A stretch of 64,000 nt of DNA from Desulfobacteraceae bacterium 4572_130 (GTDB taxonomy: Bacteria > Desulfobacterota > Desulfobacteria > Desulfobacterales > Desulfobacteraceae). A model generated the notes under the pieces. That model was given only the letters and a program-made list of their open reading frames with translations. It was not told the origin of the DNA and did not search any database. The stretch's first letter is position 1. Every line of letters begins with the position of its first letter. Location of the stretch: the NCBI GenBank assembly GCA_002084425.1, contig NBLN01000011.1, forward strand, positions 120,453 to 184,452, given 5' to 3'. This document shows positions 34,835 through 43,365 of the stretch, piece after piece. A program made the translations under genes and the position numbers.

Positions 34835-36181
34835 TTAAAACAGCATATCTATAATCTGTTTTAAAGAACTTGCTTGTTTTATTTTAATTTTTTTAAAATT
34901 TAAAAGTTGAGTGTTTTTAGGAACAATACATGTTGTAAATCCCATTTTTTCAGCTTCTTTAATTCGCTGGTCTGCATGACTTACAGTTCTTATTTCTCCT
35001 GTAAGCCCTATTTCGCCAATTAAAGCAGTTCTTTCAAAAACAGGTTTATCAAAAAAACTTGAAGCTAATGCAAGGGCAATTCCAATATCTACAGCAGGTT
35101 CTATAACTTTAACTCCTCCTGTTACATTCATAAATATATCTAAACCTGAAAGATTAATTCCAAGTCTTTTTTCCATTACAGCAGCAATAAGAGCAACTCT
35201 GTTTTGATCCAGTCCTAAAACAGTTCTTCTTGGTGTTCCAAATCCTGAATTGCTTACAAGACCTTGAATTTCCACAAGAATAGGGCGTGTTCCTTCCATA
35301 CTTGAACTTACAACAGAACCTGGAGTATTAATTGATCTTTCTGAGAGAAAAAAAGCAGAAGGATTAGATATTTCCACAAGACCTTTTGTCTTCATTTCAA
35401 ATACTCCAATTTCATTTGTTGAACCAAATCTATTTTTTACAGCCCTTAAAATTTTAAACATATGGCTTTTATCACCTTCAAAATAAAGAACAGTATCAAC
35501 CATATGTTCCATTATTCTGGGGCCTGCAATGGCTCCAACCTTTGTTACATGTCCAACAAGAAAAATAGAAATATTTGTTTGTTTTGCCATGTTCATAAGT
35601 TGGATACAAGCTTCTCTTATTTGGGTTACACTTCCAGGAGTTGAAGAAATATTAGGATTATAGGTAGTTTGTATAGAATCTATCACCATGACATCTGGTT
35701 TTTCCTTTTCAGCCATACCAAGTATAGAATCAATATTTGTTTCAGCAGCTACAAGCATGGTGCAGGAATCTGAAGCAAGTCTTTTACCCCTCATTTTTAT
35801 CTGTATAATAGATTCTTCTCCAGAAATATATAAAGCTTTTTTTCCTGAATTTGCCAGATTAGAAAAAACTTGAAGCATAAGAGTTGATTTACCAATGCCG
35901 GGATCTCCTCCAATAAGAACAAGACTCCCATTTACAATTCCACCCCCTAGAACACGATCAAATTCTTTAATACCTGTATAAATACGTGGAGTTTGTTCAA
36001 ATTTAATGGAATTCATAAGTACAGGTTCTGGTTTTTCATTTGTAAATTTATTGCTGGTTTTATGTATTTTTTCTTTAATTAAAGAATCCCAATCTCCGCA
36101 ATTAGGACATCTGCCCATCCATTGTAAAGTTTGATTATCACATGATTGACATTTAAATGTTATTTTTTCTTTTTTAGTCAA
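34835..36181 (-). CDS. radA: DNA repair protein RadA (Sms)
   Basis: RecA-like ATPase that processes recombination intermediates, 448 aa. N-terminal zinc finger FKCQSCDNQTLQWMGRCPNC (about 10-29), Walker A GGDPGIGKST (about 91-100), the KNRFGSTNEIGVFEM motif (about 251) specific for RadA, and the C-terminal Lon-like domain with AVDIGIALALASSFF. The length is typical. Promoter region 36182-36515 carries a reversed family A repeat. Confidence 0.93.
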   Translation of the reverse strand: MTKKEKITFKCQSCDNQTLQWMGRCPNCGDWDSLIKEKIHKTSNKFTNEKPEPVLMNSIKFEQTPRIYTGIKEFDRVLGGGIVNGSLVLIGGDPGIGKSTLMLQVFSNLANSGKKALYISGEESIIQIKMRGKRLASDSCTMLVAAETNIDSILGMAEKEKPDVMVIDSIQTTYNPNISSTPGSVTQIREACIQLMNMAKQTNISIFLVGHVTKVGAIAGPRIMEHMVDTVLYFEGDKSHMFKILRAVKNRFGSTNEIGVFEMKTKGLVEISNPSAFFLSERSINTPGSVVSSSMEGTRPILVEIQGLVSNSGFGTPRRTVLGLDQNRVALIAAVMEKRLGINLSGLDIFMNVTGGVKVIEPAVDIGIALALASSFFDKPVFERTALIGEIGLTGEIRTVSHADQRIKEAEKMGFTTCIVPKNTQLLNFKKIKIKQASSLKQIIDMLF

Positions 36182-36349
36182 AATAATATTCCAATTTCTT
36201 TATTTTCATCTTTTATAAATCAAAAATCATAGTTTAAAAATATTAGTCTAAATTATACCATGAAGTATTTTTAGTAACAAGAATCGTGTTTTTTTGAGAT
36301 ATTTTTTTTAGTGCAATCTAATATAAAATGGGATATATAAAATTTATAT

Positions 36350-36421
36350 TTACTTAATATTTTTTCATGTTTTATTGTAAGGCAAACCAAAAATTAAATC
36401 TGCCTTTCTGCCTTATGGCAG
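36350..36421 (-). repeat. Family A dispersed repeat (reverse copy) in gap before mltB
   Basis: TTACTTAATATTTTTTCATG, TTTTATTGTAAGGCAAACCA and TGCCTTATGGCAG occur in reverse orientation to the copies at 14125 and 39295. Other parts of the 330-base gap show no gene and no clear promoter. Confidence 0.5.
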
Positions 36422-36515
36422 TTACATATAAATTACAAATTAACAAATTGTTACATAATATAAAAAATTTCAATAATATTGAATTTTGTTCAAATTCAAG
36501 GAAAAGGTGTTAAAT

Positions 36516-37412
36516 ATGAAAAAAAAATTATTTTATAAGCATACTAAATCATTTTTTATACTAACAATTTTTTTTATTTCATTTGTTTCTATTTTTTCCA
36601 TAAATTTGGTTTCAGGATATGAAAATAAGGAAAAACTAGAATTTAAAAATTTAAAAAAACGGCTTGTTTTAGATGGTTTTACAGAAAAAAATATTGAGAA
36701 AATATTTGCAAATCCCAAAGTGTTTTTTGATGTTACAGGAGTTTCTGATTTTTTTATTTATTCTGAAGCAAAACTTGATTATAACCAGTTTCTTTCAAAA
36801 AAATCCCTGGAAAAAGCATTTGAATACATAAAAAAACATAAAGTTGATTTTAAAAAAGTTGAAGTAAAATATGGAGTTGATAAAACAATAATAACAGCAA
36901 TATTGCTTGTTGAAACAAGGCTTGGAACATATCTTGGAAAAAGATCAGTAATAAATACCTTATCAACAATGGCTGTTTTATCTGAAAAAAAACAAAGGGA
37001 AAAATTATGGGATTCCATTAAAGATTCAAAAAAAATAGAAAGAAAAGAATTTGAAAAAAAAGCTAACAAAAAATCAAATTGGGGTTATACAGAATTAAAG
37101 GCTTTGCTTAAATATGCAGCAAGGGAACATATTAATCCTGCTAAAATAAAGGGTTCCTATGCAGGAGCTATAGGTATTCCTCAATTTATGCCAAGTAACT
37201 GCCTTGCTCTGGCAAAAGATGGAAATAAAGATGGAAATATTACTTTGTTTAATCATACTGATGCAATTTATAGTGTTGCAAATTATTTAAAACATTTTGG
37301 TTGGGAACCATCCATTACAAGACAGAAGCAACATAAAATTTTGTATAAATATAATCACAGCAACTATTATGTTGATACTTTGTTAAAGATATCTGACAGC
37401 TTAAACAAATAA
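36516..37412 (+). CDS. mltB: Lytic murein transglycosylase (MltB type)
   Basis: A 298-aa periplasmic peptidoglycan-cleaving enzyme. The N-terminus has a basic start and a hydrophobic signal segment (about 10-32), so it is exported; no lipobox cysteine is visible. MltB features: ILLVETRLGTYLGKRSVINT with the catalytic Glu, and SYAGAIGIPQFMPSN (about 220-234). I start at 36516, after the purine-rich AAGGAAAAGGTG; an upstream in-frame TTG at 36486 fits poorly. Confidence 0.88.
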   Translation: MKKKLFYKHTKSFFILTIFFISFVSIFSINLVSGYENKEKLEFKNLKKRLVLDGFTEKNIEKIFANPKVFFDVTGVSDFFIYSEAKLDYNQFLSKKSLEKAFEYIKKHKVDFKKVEVKYGVDKTIITAILLVETRLGTYLGKRSVINTLSTMAVLSEKKQREKLWDSIKDSKKIERKEFEKKANKKSNWGYTELKALLKYAAREHINPAKIKGSYAGAIGIPQFMPSNCLALAKDGNKDGNITLFNHTDAIYSVANYLKHFGWEPSITRQKQHKILYKYNHSNYYVDTLLKISDSLNK

Positions 37413-37539
37413 AATAACATTTATTTTTTATTAAGCAACCTTAAGCATGTTTGGGTTTTTAATTTTTATTTATTATTATATTAAGATTTGAGAATAGAAA
37501 ATTTGGCAAACCATTTTATAAAATTTTTAAGGCTGGAAA

Positions 37540-38628
37540 ATGAAACCTGATAATGAAAAAACATATGCTAATGAACAATTAAAAGTTAAACATAAAAATT
37601 ATTTTAAGTATATTTTTTTATTTTCCACTTTATCAATCATATTTATATGGTGGTTTATCTATAAAAATCTTTTATTATTTTCTTCCTGGATAACCTATGA
37701 TTTATTTAAAATAAATCAAACATCACATTTGGGAGATGCTGTTAAATTTTTTTTTTATGACACTCCTAAAGTATTTATGCTTCTTTTTATTGTTGTTTTT
37801 TTTGTAGGAATAATACGAAGTTTTTTTACTCCTGAAAATACCAGGGCAATACTTTCAAAAAAAGGTGAGTTTACAGGTAATGTATTAGCAGCTTTACTTG
37901 GTATAGTAACACCTTTTTGCTCATGCTCTGCTGTTCCATTATTTATTGGTTTTGTTAGTGCAGGCGTTCCCCTTGGTGTTACATTTTCCTTTTTAATATC
38001 AGCTCCCATGGTAAATGAAATTGCAGTGGGACTTCTTTATGGACTTCTAGGTTGGAAAGTTGCTGCAATTTACATGGGAACAGGATTATTTTTTGCAATT
38101 ATTGCAGGGTGGATTATTGGAAGACTTCATCTGGAAAATCATATTGAAGACTGGGTTTCTAATATTAATGCGCCTGAAAATTTAATACATAAAACAAAAC
38201 TTAGATTTCAGGATCGTATTATTTATGGCTGGGATGCAGTTAAGGAAATTATTGCCAAAGTTTGGATTTTTGTTATTATTGGAATAGGTATTGGTGCTTG
38301 TATTCATGGATTTGTACCTGAAAAATTCATGTCATTTATTATGGGCAGTAATTCTTGGTGGTCAGTTCCAGTTGCTGTTCTTGTTGGTGTTCCAATGTAT
38401 TCTAATGCTGCTGGAATTATTCCAGTTGTTGAGGCATTACTTGGCAAGGGAGCAGCCCTTGGAACAGTATTAGCTTTTATGATGAGTGTTATTGCTTTGT
38501 CCTTGCCTGAAATGATTATTTTACGAAAAGTTCTTAAACCAAAATTAATTACAATATTTGTCATTATAGTTACCTGCGGAATATTTTTAATAGGATTTAT
38601 ATTTAATTTATATTTAATGGTGTCTTAA
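37540..38628 (+). CDS. Permease of the DUF318/ArsP-like type
   Basis: A 362-aa membrane protein with about eight hydrophobic segments and the conserved TPFCSCSAVPLFIGF motif (about 126-140), two cysteines spaced CxC, typical of predicted permeases linked to arsenic or transition-metal export. The next gene encodes a thioredoxin-like protein, a common partner for this permease type. Substrate not known. Confidence 0.8.
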   Translation: MKPDNEKTYANEQLKVKHKNYFKYIFLFSTLSIIFIWWFIYKNLLLFSSWITYDLFKINQTSHLGDAVKFFFYDTPKVFMLLFIVVFFVGIIRSFFTPENTRAILSKKGEFTGNVLAALLGIVTPFCSCSAVPLFIGFVSAGVPLGVTFSFLISAPMVNEIAVGLLYGLLGWKVAAIYMGTGLFFAIIAGWIIGRLHLENHIEDWVSNINAPENLIHKTKLRFQDRIIYGWDAVKEIIAKVWIFVIIGIGIGACIHGFVPEKFMSFIMGSNSWWSVPVAVLVGVPMYSNAAGIIPVVEALLGKGAALGTVLAFMMSVIALSLPEMIILRKVLKPKLITIFVIIVTCGIFLIGFIFNLYLMVS

Positions 38629-38728
38629 AAATTCTTTATTTTCTTTGCTCCAATATTTTTTTTTAATTTTTAAATACTATCTTAAGCTATCAGCTTTAGG
38701 ACAAGGAAAAATACAAAAAGGAATAAAA

Positions 38729-38962
38729 ATGGAAATTAAGGTACTTGGACCTGGGTGTAGTAAATGTAAAAAAGTTGAAAAAATTGTAAAGCAGGCTGTT
38801 GCTGAAACAGGTTCCAATGCAAAAATTGAAAAAATTACAGATTTAATGGAAATAGCTGGATATGGTGTTTTTAATACACCTTCAATAATAATTGATGGAA
38901 AAATTAAATTTACAGGAAAAGTTCCTAGTAAAAAAGAAGTAATATCCTTTTTAAAAGGCTAG
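38729..38962 (+). CDS. Small thioredoxin-like protein (TM0996/MTH895 family)
   Basis: A 77-aa thioredoxin/glutaredoxin-like protein with redox motif GPGCSKCKKV (Cys at about 9 and 12) and the cis-Pro region FNTPSIIID (about 49). The start was set at 38729, with AAAGGAATA upstream; the in-frame extension to 38645 runs through a repeat copy and has no family match. Follows the permease by 100 bases, probably the same operon. Confidence 0.85.
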   Translation: MEIKVLGPGCSKCKKVEKIVKQAVAETGSNAKIEKITDLMEIAGYGVFNTPSIIIDGKIKFTGKVPSKKEVISFLKG

Positions 38963-38995
38963 CATTTAAAGCTTTTAACTTGGATTTTACTCTCC

Positions 38996-39080
38996 CATAA
39001 AGCAGATTTGGTTTTTATTTCTTTTATTTGTATTAGAGCAAAATATAAAAGGATATTAAGTAGTGATAAGTTCTTTTATA
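38996..39080 (+). repeat. Family A dispersed repeat
   Basis: AAAGCAGATTTGGTTTTTAT and ATATAAAAGGATATTAAG and TAAGTTCTTTTATA match the family blocks. It lies 35 bases after the thioredoxin-like gene and before the tRNA terminator. Confidence 0.6.
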
Positions 39081-39093
39081 GAAAACCATAAAA

Positions 39094-39140
39094 AAAACCA
39101 GCTTACATAAAATATTCAAATATTTAAGTAAGCTGGTTTT
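39094..39140 (-). terminator. Terminator downstream of the tRNA
   Basis: AAAACCAGCTTAC (39094-39106) and GTAAGCTGGTTTT (39128-39140) form a perfect 13-bp stem. On the minus strand the stem ends in a T run (A tract at 39091-39097), 10 bases below the 3' end of the tRNA, so it should terminate tRNA transcription. Confidence 0.75.
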
Positions 39141-39149
39141 ATATTTTTT

Positions 39150-39226
39150 TGGTAGCGATGCAGGGAATTGAACCCCGGACACTACGGATATGAGCCGTAT
39201 GCTCTAACCATCTGAGCTACATCGCC
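39150..39226 (-). tRNA. tRNA-Met (CAU)
   Basis: A 77-nt cloverleaf including an encoded CCA: acceptor GGCGATG with CATCGCT, D arm GCTC...GAGC, anticodon stem ACGG...CCGT with loop CTCATAT, T arm with GGTTCAATTCC. The anticodon CAT is at 39190-39192 on the minus strand. It resembles elongator tRNA-Met; tRNA-Ile2 with modified CAU cannot be excluded without identity-element comparison. A hairpin terminator follows. Confidence 0.92.
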
Positions 39227-39294
39227 AAAAAAACTTGAGAAACATAGCATTGAACATATTCTAAGTCAATCATATTTAAATAAGAATAACTGGG

Positions 39295-39385
39295 ATAAGG
39301 CAAATCTAGTTTTTGGTTCCTTTTCCTTGTCTGCCTTACAATGAAACATAAAAGAATATTAAATAGTTATAAATTCTTTAATATA
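39295..39385 (+). repeat. Family A dispersed repeat
   Basis: AAGGCAAATCTAGTTTTTGG, CTGCCTTACAATGAAACATA and AAGAATATTAAATAGTTATA are the family blocks, uninterrupted and in plus orientation. A further copy of the 3' half is at 39655-39700. It ends just before the next small open reading frame. Confidence 0.6.
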
Positions 39386-39398
39386 AAGAAAAAAAATT

Positions 39399-39524
39399 AT
39401 GAATAATAAATTAAATCAAAATAAAATAAAAATACAAAAAAATGGATTTTTTACCAGATTTTTCAAATGGTTATTAAATGGAATTAATAAAGCTGTAAAA
39501 ACAGGTGATTTGTGCATGAAATGA
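39399..39524 (+). CDS. Possible small basic peptide
   Basis: A 41-codon open reading frame (MNNKLNQNKIKIQKNGFF..., LLNGINKAVKTGDLCMK). The peptide is basic with an amphipathic middle (FFTRFFKWLLNGI). Comparable short peptides occur beside DUF134/DUF5320 genes, which lie just beyond on the other strand. A hairpin CAGCCTG/CAGGCTG (39538-39561) follows its stop. No SD is visible, so it is tentative. Confidence 0.35.
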   Translation: MNNKLNQNKIKIQKNGFFTRFFKWLLNGINKAVKTGDLCMK

Positions 39525-39707
39525 CGAAAATAATAAACAGCCTGCTAGGGTTAACAGGCTGAATATACTAATGGTATTGGTATTGTAAATATTCTTTTAC
39601 TTTAAATGATTTATGGTTTGCTTTATCACCAACTGCCATAATCTCAAAAATCTCAACCAAACATGAAAGAATATTAAGTAGTTATAAGTTATTTTACATA
39701 ATTTTTT

Positions 39708-39998
39708 TTACGAGTTTATCAATTCTTGTTTAATTGCATTAAGTTCAGATTCAAGAATTTCAGCTCTTTGTTTAAGATTTGTCTTTTGGTTAAAATCTGT
39801 TTGTGAATTTCTTTGTCTACCCATTCCAAAACCCTGTCGTAAATTTCTTCCTCTGCATCGTCTTAAACCAAGCCCCATGTTATAGCTTGTTTGTGTTTCT
39901 GTAAATTCTGTTAAATTTTCATTATTTACACATTTTCCCATTTTTCTGCCTGTCATTGGACCTTGATTTGATGGTCCTTTTTGATTAAAGCCCGGCAT
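39708..39998 (-). CDS. DUF5320 family protein
   Basis: A 96-aa protein with the family N-terminus MPGFNQKGPSNQGPMTGRKM (MPGFxxxGPxxxGPMTGRxxGxC). It contains two cysteines and a Gly/Arg-rich centre and ends in a coiled coil (KQRAEILESELNAIKQEL). The function of the family is unknown; it is often coded beside DUF134 and iron-molybdenum-cofactor-like genes. An AAAGGAG SD precedes the ATG. It lies 20 bases below the DUF134 gene in the same direction. Confidence 0.8.
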   Translation of the reverse strand: MPGFNQKGPSNQGPMTGRKMGKCVNNENLTEFTETQTSYNMGLGLRRCRGRNLRQGFGMGRQRNSQTDFNQKTNLKQRAEILESELNAIKQELINS

Positions 39999-40018
39999 AA
40001 TAAAAACTCCTTTGTATA

Positions 40019-40537
40019 TTATTTTTTAATTCTTTGGCAGGTACCATCTCTATAACCTTTGCCTTGACCCTCACCTTGACTTCTGCCGCCTTGACCTCTG
40101 CCTTGACCTCTTCCTTGTCCTTGTCCTCTGCCTTGACCACTTCCCTGACCCCCACCTTGACCTCGTCCTCTACCTTGATCTTGTTTATTATTATTTTGCA
40201 TTGGCATTATATTCACCTCCATTTTATTATTTCCATGCCTTTTTCTGTTTTTTTTCATCTTATAACAACCACCTTTAACAATAAGCTTTTGGGATGTTAT
40301 AAGAGCTTTGGAAAAATTATATCTTGCTTGTTTAAGTATTCTTCCAAAGGTTTGTCTTGATACATTCATCATTAAACATGCTTGTGATTGATCAAAACCC
40401 TTATAATCTATGAGCCTGATTGCTTCAAATTCTTCTAAGGATAATATAATTTCTCCTGTTTCATAAGAATCTTTGGGTGCAAATGTTTTTATATTAGGTC
40501 TAGCAGAGATAAATCTCGGTCGTTTAGGTCTTGGCAT
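40019..40537 (-). CDS. DUF134 (UPF0251) family DNA-binding protein with Gly/Arg/Gln-rich tail
   Basis: The first 100 residues are the DUF134 helix-turn-helix domain: MPRPKRPRF, LSLEEFEAIRLIDYKG (about 31), a sigma-factor-like HTH (QACLMMNVSRQTFGRILKQA) and GGCYKM. A second part (about 110-172) is Gln-Gly-Arg-rich and repetitive (QGRGRGQGGGQGSGQGRG). GGAGGTG at 40214-40220 stands ideally before an internal in-frame ATG at 40205-40207, so the tail may also be made as a separate 62-aa protein. The domain is proposed to regulate genes near it; nested palindromes lie upstream at 40711-40774. Confidence 0.8.
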   Translation of the reverse strand: MPRPKRPRFISARPNIKTFAPKDSYETGEIILSLEEFEAIRLIDYKGFDQSQACLMMNVSRQTFGRILKQARYNFSKALITSQKLIVKGGCYKMKKNRKRHGNNKMEVNIMPMQNNNKQDQGRGRGQGGGQGSGQGRGQGQGRGQGRGQGGRSQGEGQGKGYRDGTCQRIKK

Positions 40538-40567
40538 GATGTTACCTTAATAGTATAAAAATTTTTC

Positions 40568-40605
40568 TATAAAAAGAACTTATAACTGCTTTATTTATTT
40601 TATAT
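40568..40605 (-). repeat. Family A repeat fragment, reverse orientation
   Basis: TATAAAAAGAACTTATAACT reversed matches the family 3' half. It lies 30 bases upstream of the DUF134 start codon. Confidence 0.5.
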
Positions 40606-40710
40606 TTTAATCACAAAAGACATGAAATCACATAAAAAAAGATTTATGTTTTTTCCTGCTTTTTAGTGTTTTTTTTGAGTTCTAAGTTAGAATTTAATTT
40701 TTGATTTGAG

Positions 40711-40774
40711 CATTTGACTAAAATAATAAACATGACAATATTAATTGTCAATAAAAATAATGGTCAAATGACCA
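40711..40774. promoter_or_regulatory. Nested palindromes upstream of the DUF134 gene
   Basis: CATTTGAC (40711-40718) and GTCAAATG (40763-40770) are inverted and flank an inner palindrome TGACAATATTAATTGTCA (40733-40750) with 7-bp arms. The inner and outer centres differ by 1 bp. TGGTCA and TGACCA (40761-40774) form a third palindrome. There is no T tract, so these are more likely protein-binding sites than a terminator. Confidence 0.5.
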
Positions 40775-40789
40775 CTACCTTAAGGCAGT

Positions 40790-40882
40790 TTATATGAAAG
40801 AACTTATAACTGCTTTAATATTCTTTTAAGTTTGGTTGTAAGACAAACAAAGAAATAAAAACCAGATCTGCCTAAAGGCAGA
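40790..40882 (-). repeat. Family A dispersed repeat, reverse copy
   Basis: GAAAGAACTTATAACTGC, TTAATATTCTTTTAAGTTTG and CCAGATCTGCCTAAAGGCAG match the reverse of the 14125 copy. It separates the ATPase gene from the palindromes at 40711-40774. Confidence 0.6.
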
Positions 40883-40937
40883 TAATTAAAAAACAAGATG
40901 TTTTTTTAAAGGAAAGAAAAAGGGAAGAAATTGGAAT

Positions 40938-43055
40938 TTATAATTTAACACTGTATTTTTTTCTAAGGACATGAATATTTTCCAGAATTTCATTAACAGT
41001 TGTTTTAAGTTCAGGTCCCATTTTTAAATATTCATCTTTATATTGATCTTTCATTAATATCATTAAAGCATAATAAACAGGCTTTAATTTTTTCTCTAGA
41101 TTAAAGGAATTAATTAATTCTAAAGCGATATTTAATTGATTTTTAGAAATTAAGAAAATAAGTATTTCAATGCACTCTTGTTCATATTTTTTAAAAAATT
41201 CTTTATTCTTTAAAATTTTTTTAATGATTAAAAGGGCTTGTTTTACTTTATTATGCCATATTAGCATAAAAACATAGGCAAAAAGATAATCAAAGTTTGT
41301 ATTATTATTTTTTATAGCCTTTAAAATTAATTCCATTGCCTGATTTTTTTTTATATTTTGTTGAAAATAAAAAATAGCAAGATTGTATAAAGCACTTATA
41401 TTTCCTTTATTAATACCTTGTTTATAATATTTTTCAGCTTTATCATATTTATTAAAATAAGAATTTTTATATAAAAAACCAAGGCTGTTTAAAGCACCTA
41501 TGTGCCCTTTTTTAATAGCTTTTTTATAGTATCTTTCACTATCTTCATAATCTTTATTTACATGAAAAATATTTGCTTTTAAAAAAAGCTCAAATCCTGT
41601 TAATTTATCATCACTTTTATTTTTTACATCCCTTGAAATTTTTTCAAAAACTTCCCTTATTTCTACATTAGAGAGTTCTTTTAAATTTTTTTTACTTTCT
41701 ATTTTTTCAAGATAATTTTTTATTGCAAAATGTAAATCTTCCTTTTCCATTAAATTATCAATAAAAAGTATTGGCAAATCAAAAAAAACAGCGTTTTTCA
41801 AAGTAAAATTTTTGCTTTTTAATGATGTTTTAAATATTTCAGTTTTATCTAATATTTTTTTTTGTGAACACCATAACTCTAGAAATCTTGTAAGCCACAT
41901 TACTTTTTCTCGTTCTTTATTTCTTCCCAACCGCAACAAATACCAAATATTAAAAAATCTTTCCTTTAAAAAATAAATATTATTTTTTGTGCTTGTTTTT
42001 TGTTTTAATACAATATTGTTTTTTTCAAGTTTTGCCAGATGTGCTGAAACTAAGCTTGTTTTCTGCCTTGTTTTTTTTGAAATTTTTTTTGCAGTAATTC
42101 CATCCCAATTTCTTGCAATTATATCTATAATTGGTTTTTGGGAAGGTATAGTATTATCCATTATAGGCTTATATAATGGAGTTGTTCCATCAATAATTTT
42201 CTCAAGATAATTATAAGTTGTTATATTTTTTGTTTTTGAAAATATTTCAAAAAGCAAAATAATAGTTCTTAAACTTCTTCCTGTTAAACGTGTTAATGCT
42301 TCAATTTTACCCTGGTGTTTTTCAACAATTATGTTTATTTGCTCATTTTTAGAAATATTAGCACAATATAAAATTAATTTTTTTATTTCCTTTAAATCAA
42401 GTTCTTTAAGATGAATTTTTTTAAAAAAAGTTAAAAAAAGTTTTTCATAATCAGAATTTGTTCCGGGAACAACATTGTTTGTAGCAATTATACGAATGAT
42501 ATTTGAACTAGATAAAATTTGTTTAAATATTTTTGTATGTTTTTCTCCAATAATATTAAAAATATCTCCAATATTATCAATTAATAAAATAATTTTTTTA
42601 TTATATTTTTTTAAGGTTTTTTCTAAAATTTTAAAAAGTTTTTTTTCTTCATTTTTAACCTGATTTTTAAAAAGAATATTCATTTTTATAAATAAATCAT
42701 CAAATATAGAATCTCTATATTTAAGTTCTTCACATATAAGAATCCATAAATTACCAAGACAAGATATAAAATATTCTTCTTCTTTTAATAAAATGGGAAT
42801 AGAATTTTTAAGTTTATTGCTATCTTGAATATCATAAAAAAGTTTCATTAAAAAAAATGTTTTACCACTTCCTCTAACTCCTTGAATAAGAAAATGCTGG
42901 TCTTTAAAATTTATTTTAAATGAATTTAAATCATCCCATATTAAATTATAAAGTTCTTTTCTTAGAACAAAATTATTATTAATTTCTTGTTTTGAAATTG
43001 TTTGAGTATTGTAAATTATAAAAGGAATATTTTCATTATTTGTTTTTTCTAACAT
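40938..43055 (-). CDS. AAA+/winged-helix ATPase with C-terminal TPR/Sel1-like repeats
   Basis: A 705-aa STAND-like ATPase. Walker A FLIQGVRGSGKTFF (about 55-68), Walker B-type LLIDNIGDI (about 155), an AAA+ lid, then a winged-helix region (NWDGITAKKISKKTRQK, SAHLAKLEKNNIV), a second conserved block ERFFNIWYLLRLGRNK (about 363) and TPR-like helical repeats (about 480-600; FELFLKANIFHVNKDYEDSE). It is a clear paralogue of the gene at 62169 (shared GxRGxGKT, LLIDNxGDI, ERFFNIWYL and NWDGI). Function unknown. It faces the shikimate-kinase-like gene divergently and has no small-ATPase partner. Confidence 0.8.
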   Translation of the reverse strand: MLEKTNNENIPFIIYNTQTISKQEINNNFVLRKELYNLIWDDLNSFKINFKDQHFLIQGVRGSGKTFFLMKLFYDIQDSNKLKNSIPILLKEEEYFISCLGNLWILICEELKYRDSIFDDLFIKMNILFKNQVKNEEKKLFKILEKTLKKYNKKIILLIDNIGDIFNIIGEKHTKIFKQILSSSNIIRIIATNNVVPGTNSDYEKLFLTFFKKIHLKELDLKEIKKLILYCANISKNEQINIIVEKHQGKIEALTRLTGRSLRTIILLFEIFSKTKNITTYNYLEKIIDGTTPLYKPIMDNTIPSQKPIIDIIARNWDGITAKKISKKTRQKTSLVSAHLAKLEKNNIVLKQKTSTKNNIYFLKERFFNIWYLLRLGRNKEREKVMWLTRFLELWCSQKKILDKTEIFKTSLKSKNFTLKNAVFFDLPILFIDNLMEKEDLHFAIKNYLEKIESKKNLKELSNVEIREVFEKISRDVKNKSDDKLTGFELFLKANIFHVNKDYEDSERYYKKAIKKGHIGALNSLGFLYKNSYFNKYDKAEKYYKQGINKGNISALYNLAIFYFQQNIKKNQAMELILKAIKNNNTNFDYLFAYVFMLIWHNKVKQALLIIKKILKNKEFFKKYEQECIEILIFLISKNQLNIALELINSFNLEKKLKPVYYALMILMKDQYKDEYLKMGPELKTTVNEILENIHVLRKKYSVKL

Positions 43056-43201
43056 AATTTTTCCATTAATTTCTTAATAAAAAAGAATTAAATTCTCTTA
43101 TTATTTTGTTTTCATCTTTGTAAAGAAAATTATCATGCAACAGCCTTGTTCAAAGCAATTTTGCCAAAACATACAACAACCGCATGGTTGGCATAACTAT
43201 A

Positions 43202-43221
43202 TGACAACAAAATAGTTGTCA
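43202..43221. promoter_or_regulatory. Palindrome in the divergent intergenic region
   Basis: TGACAAC (43202-43208) and GTTGTCA (43215-43221), perfect 7-bp arms with a 6-bp centre, lie between the divergent ATPase (40938) and shikimate-kinase-like (43366) genes. A second hairpin CAACC-GCAT-GGTTG is at 43177-43190. TTGACA on the minus strand overlaps the first palindrome and may be a -35 element. The remaining 310-base gap has no gene. Confidence 0.5.
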
Positions 43222-43365
43222 ACTTTTTTAAATATAATATACTTATAAATATATCTTTAAAAAAGATATTATGATTATTATTAAGATATGGTATTATATA
43301 AGTATTATTATAAAAATCAAAAAAGACTCTAGTGATTCATATAAAAAAAAACGGATAAATAAATA

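Noticed and set aside
40034..40360. 108-aa plus-strand Leu/Thr/Ser-rich frame
   Set aside because: It is the antisense of the repetitive Gly/Arg/Gln tail of the DUF134 gene.
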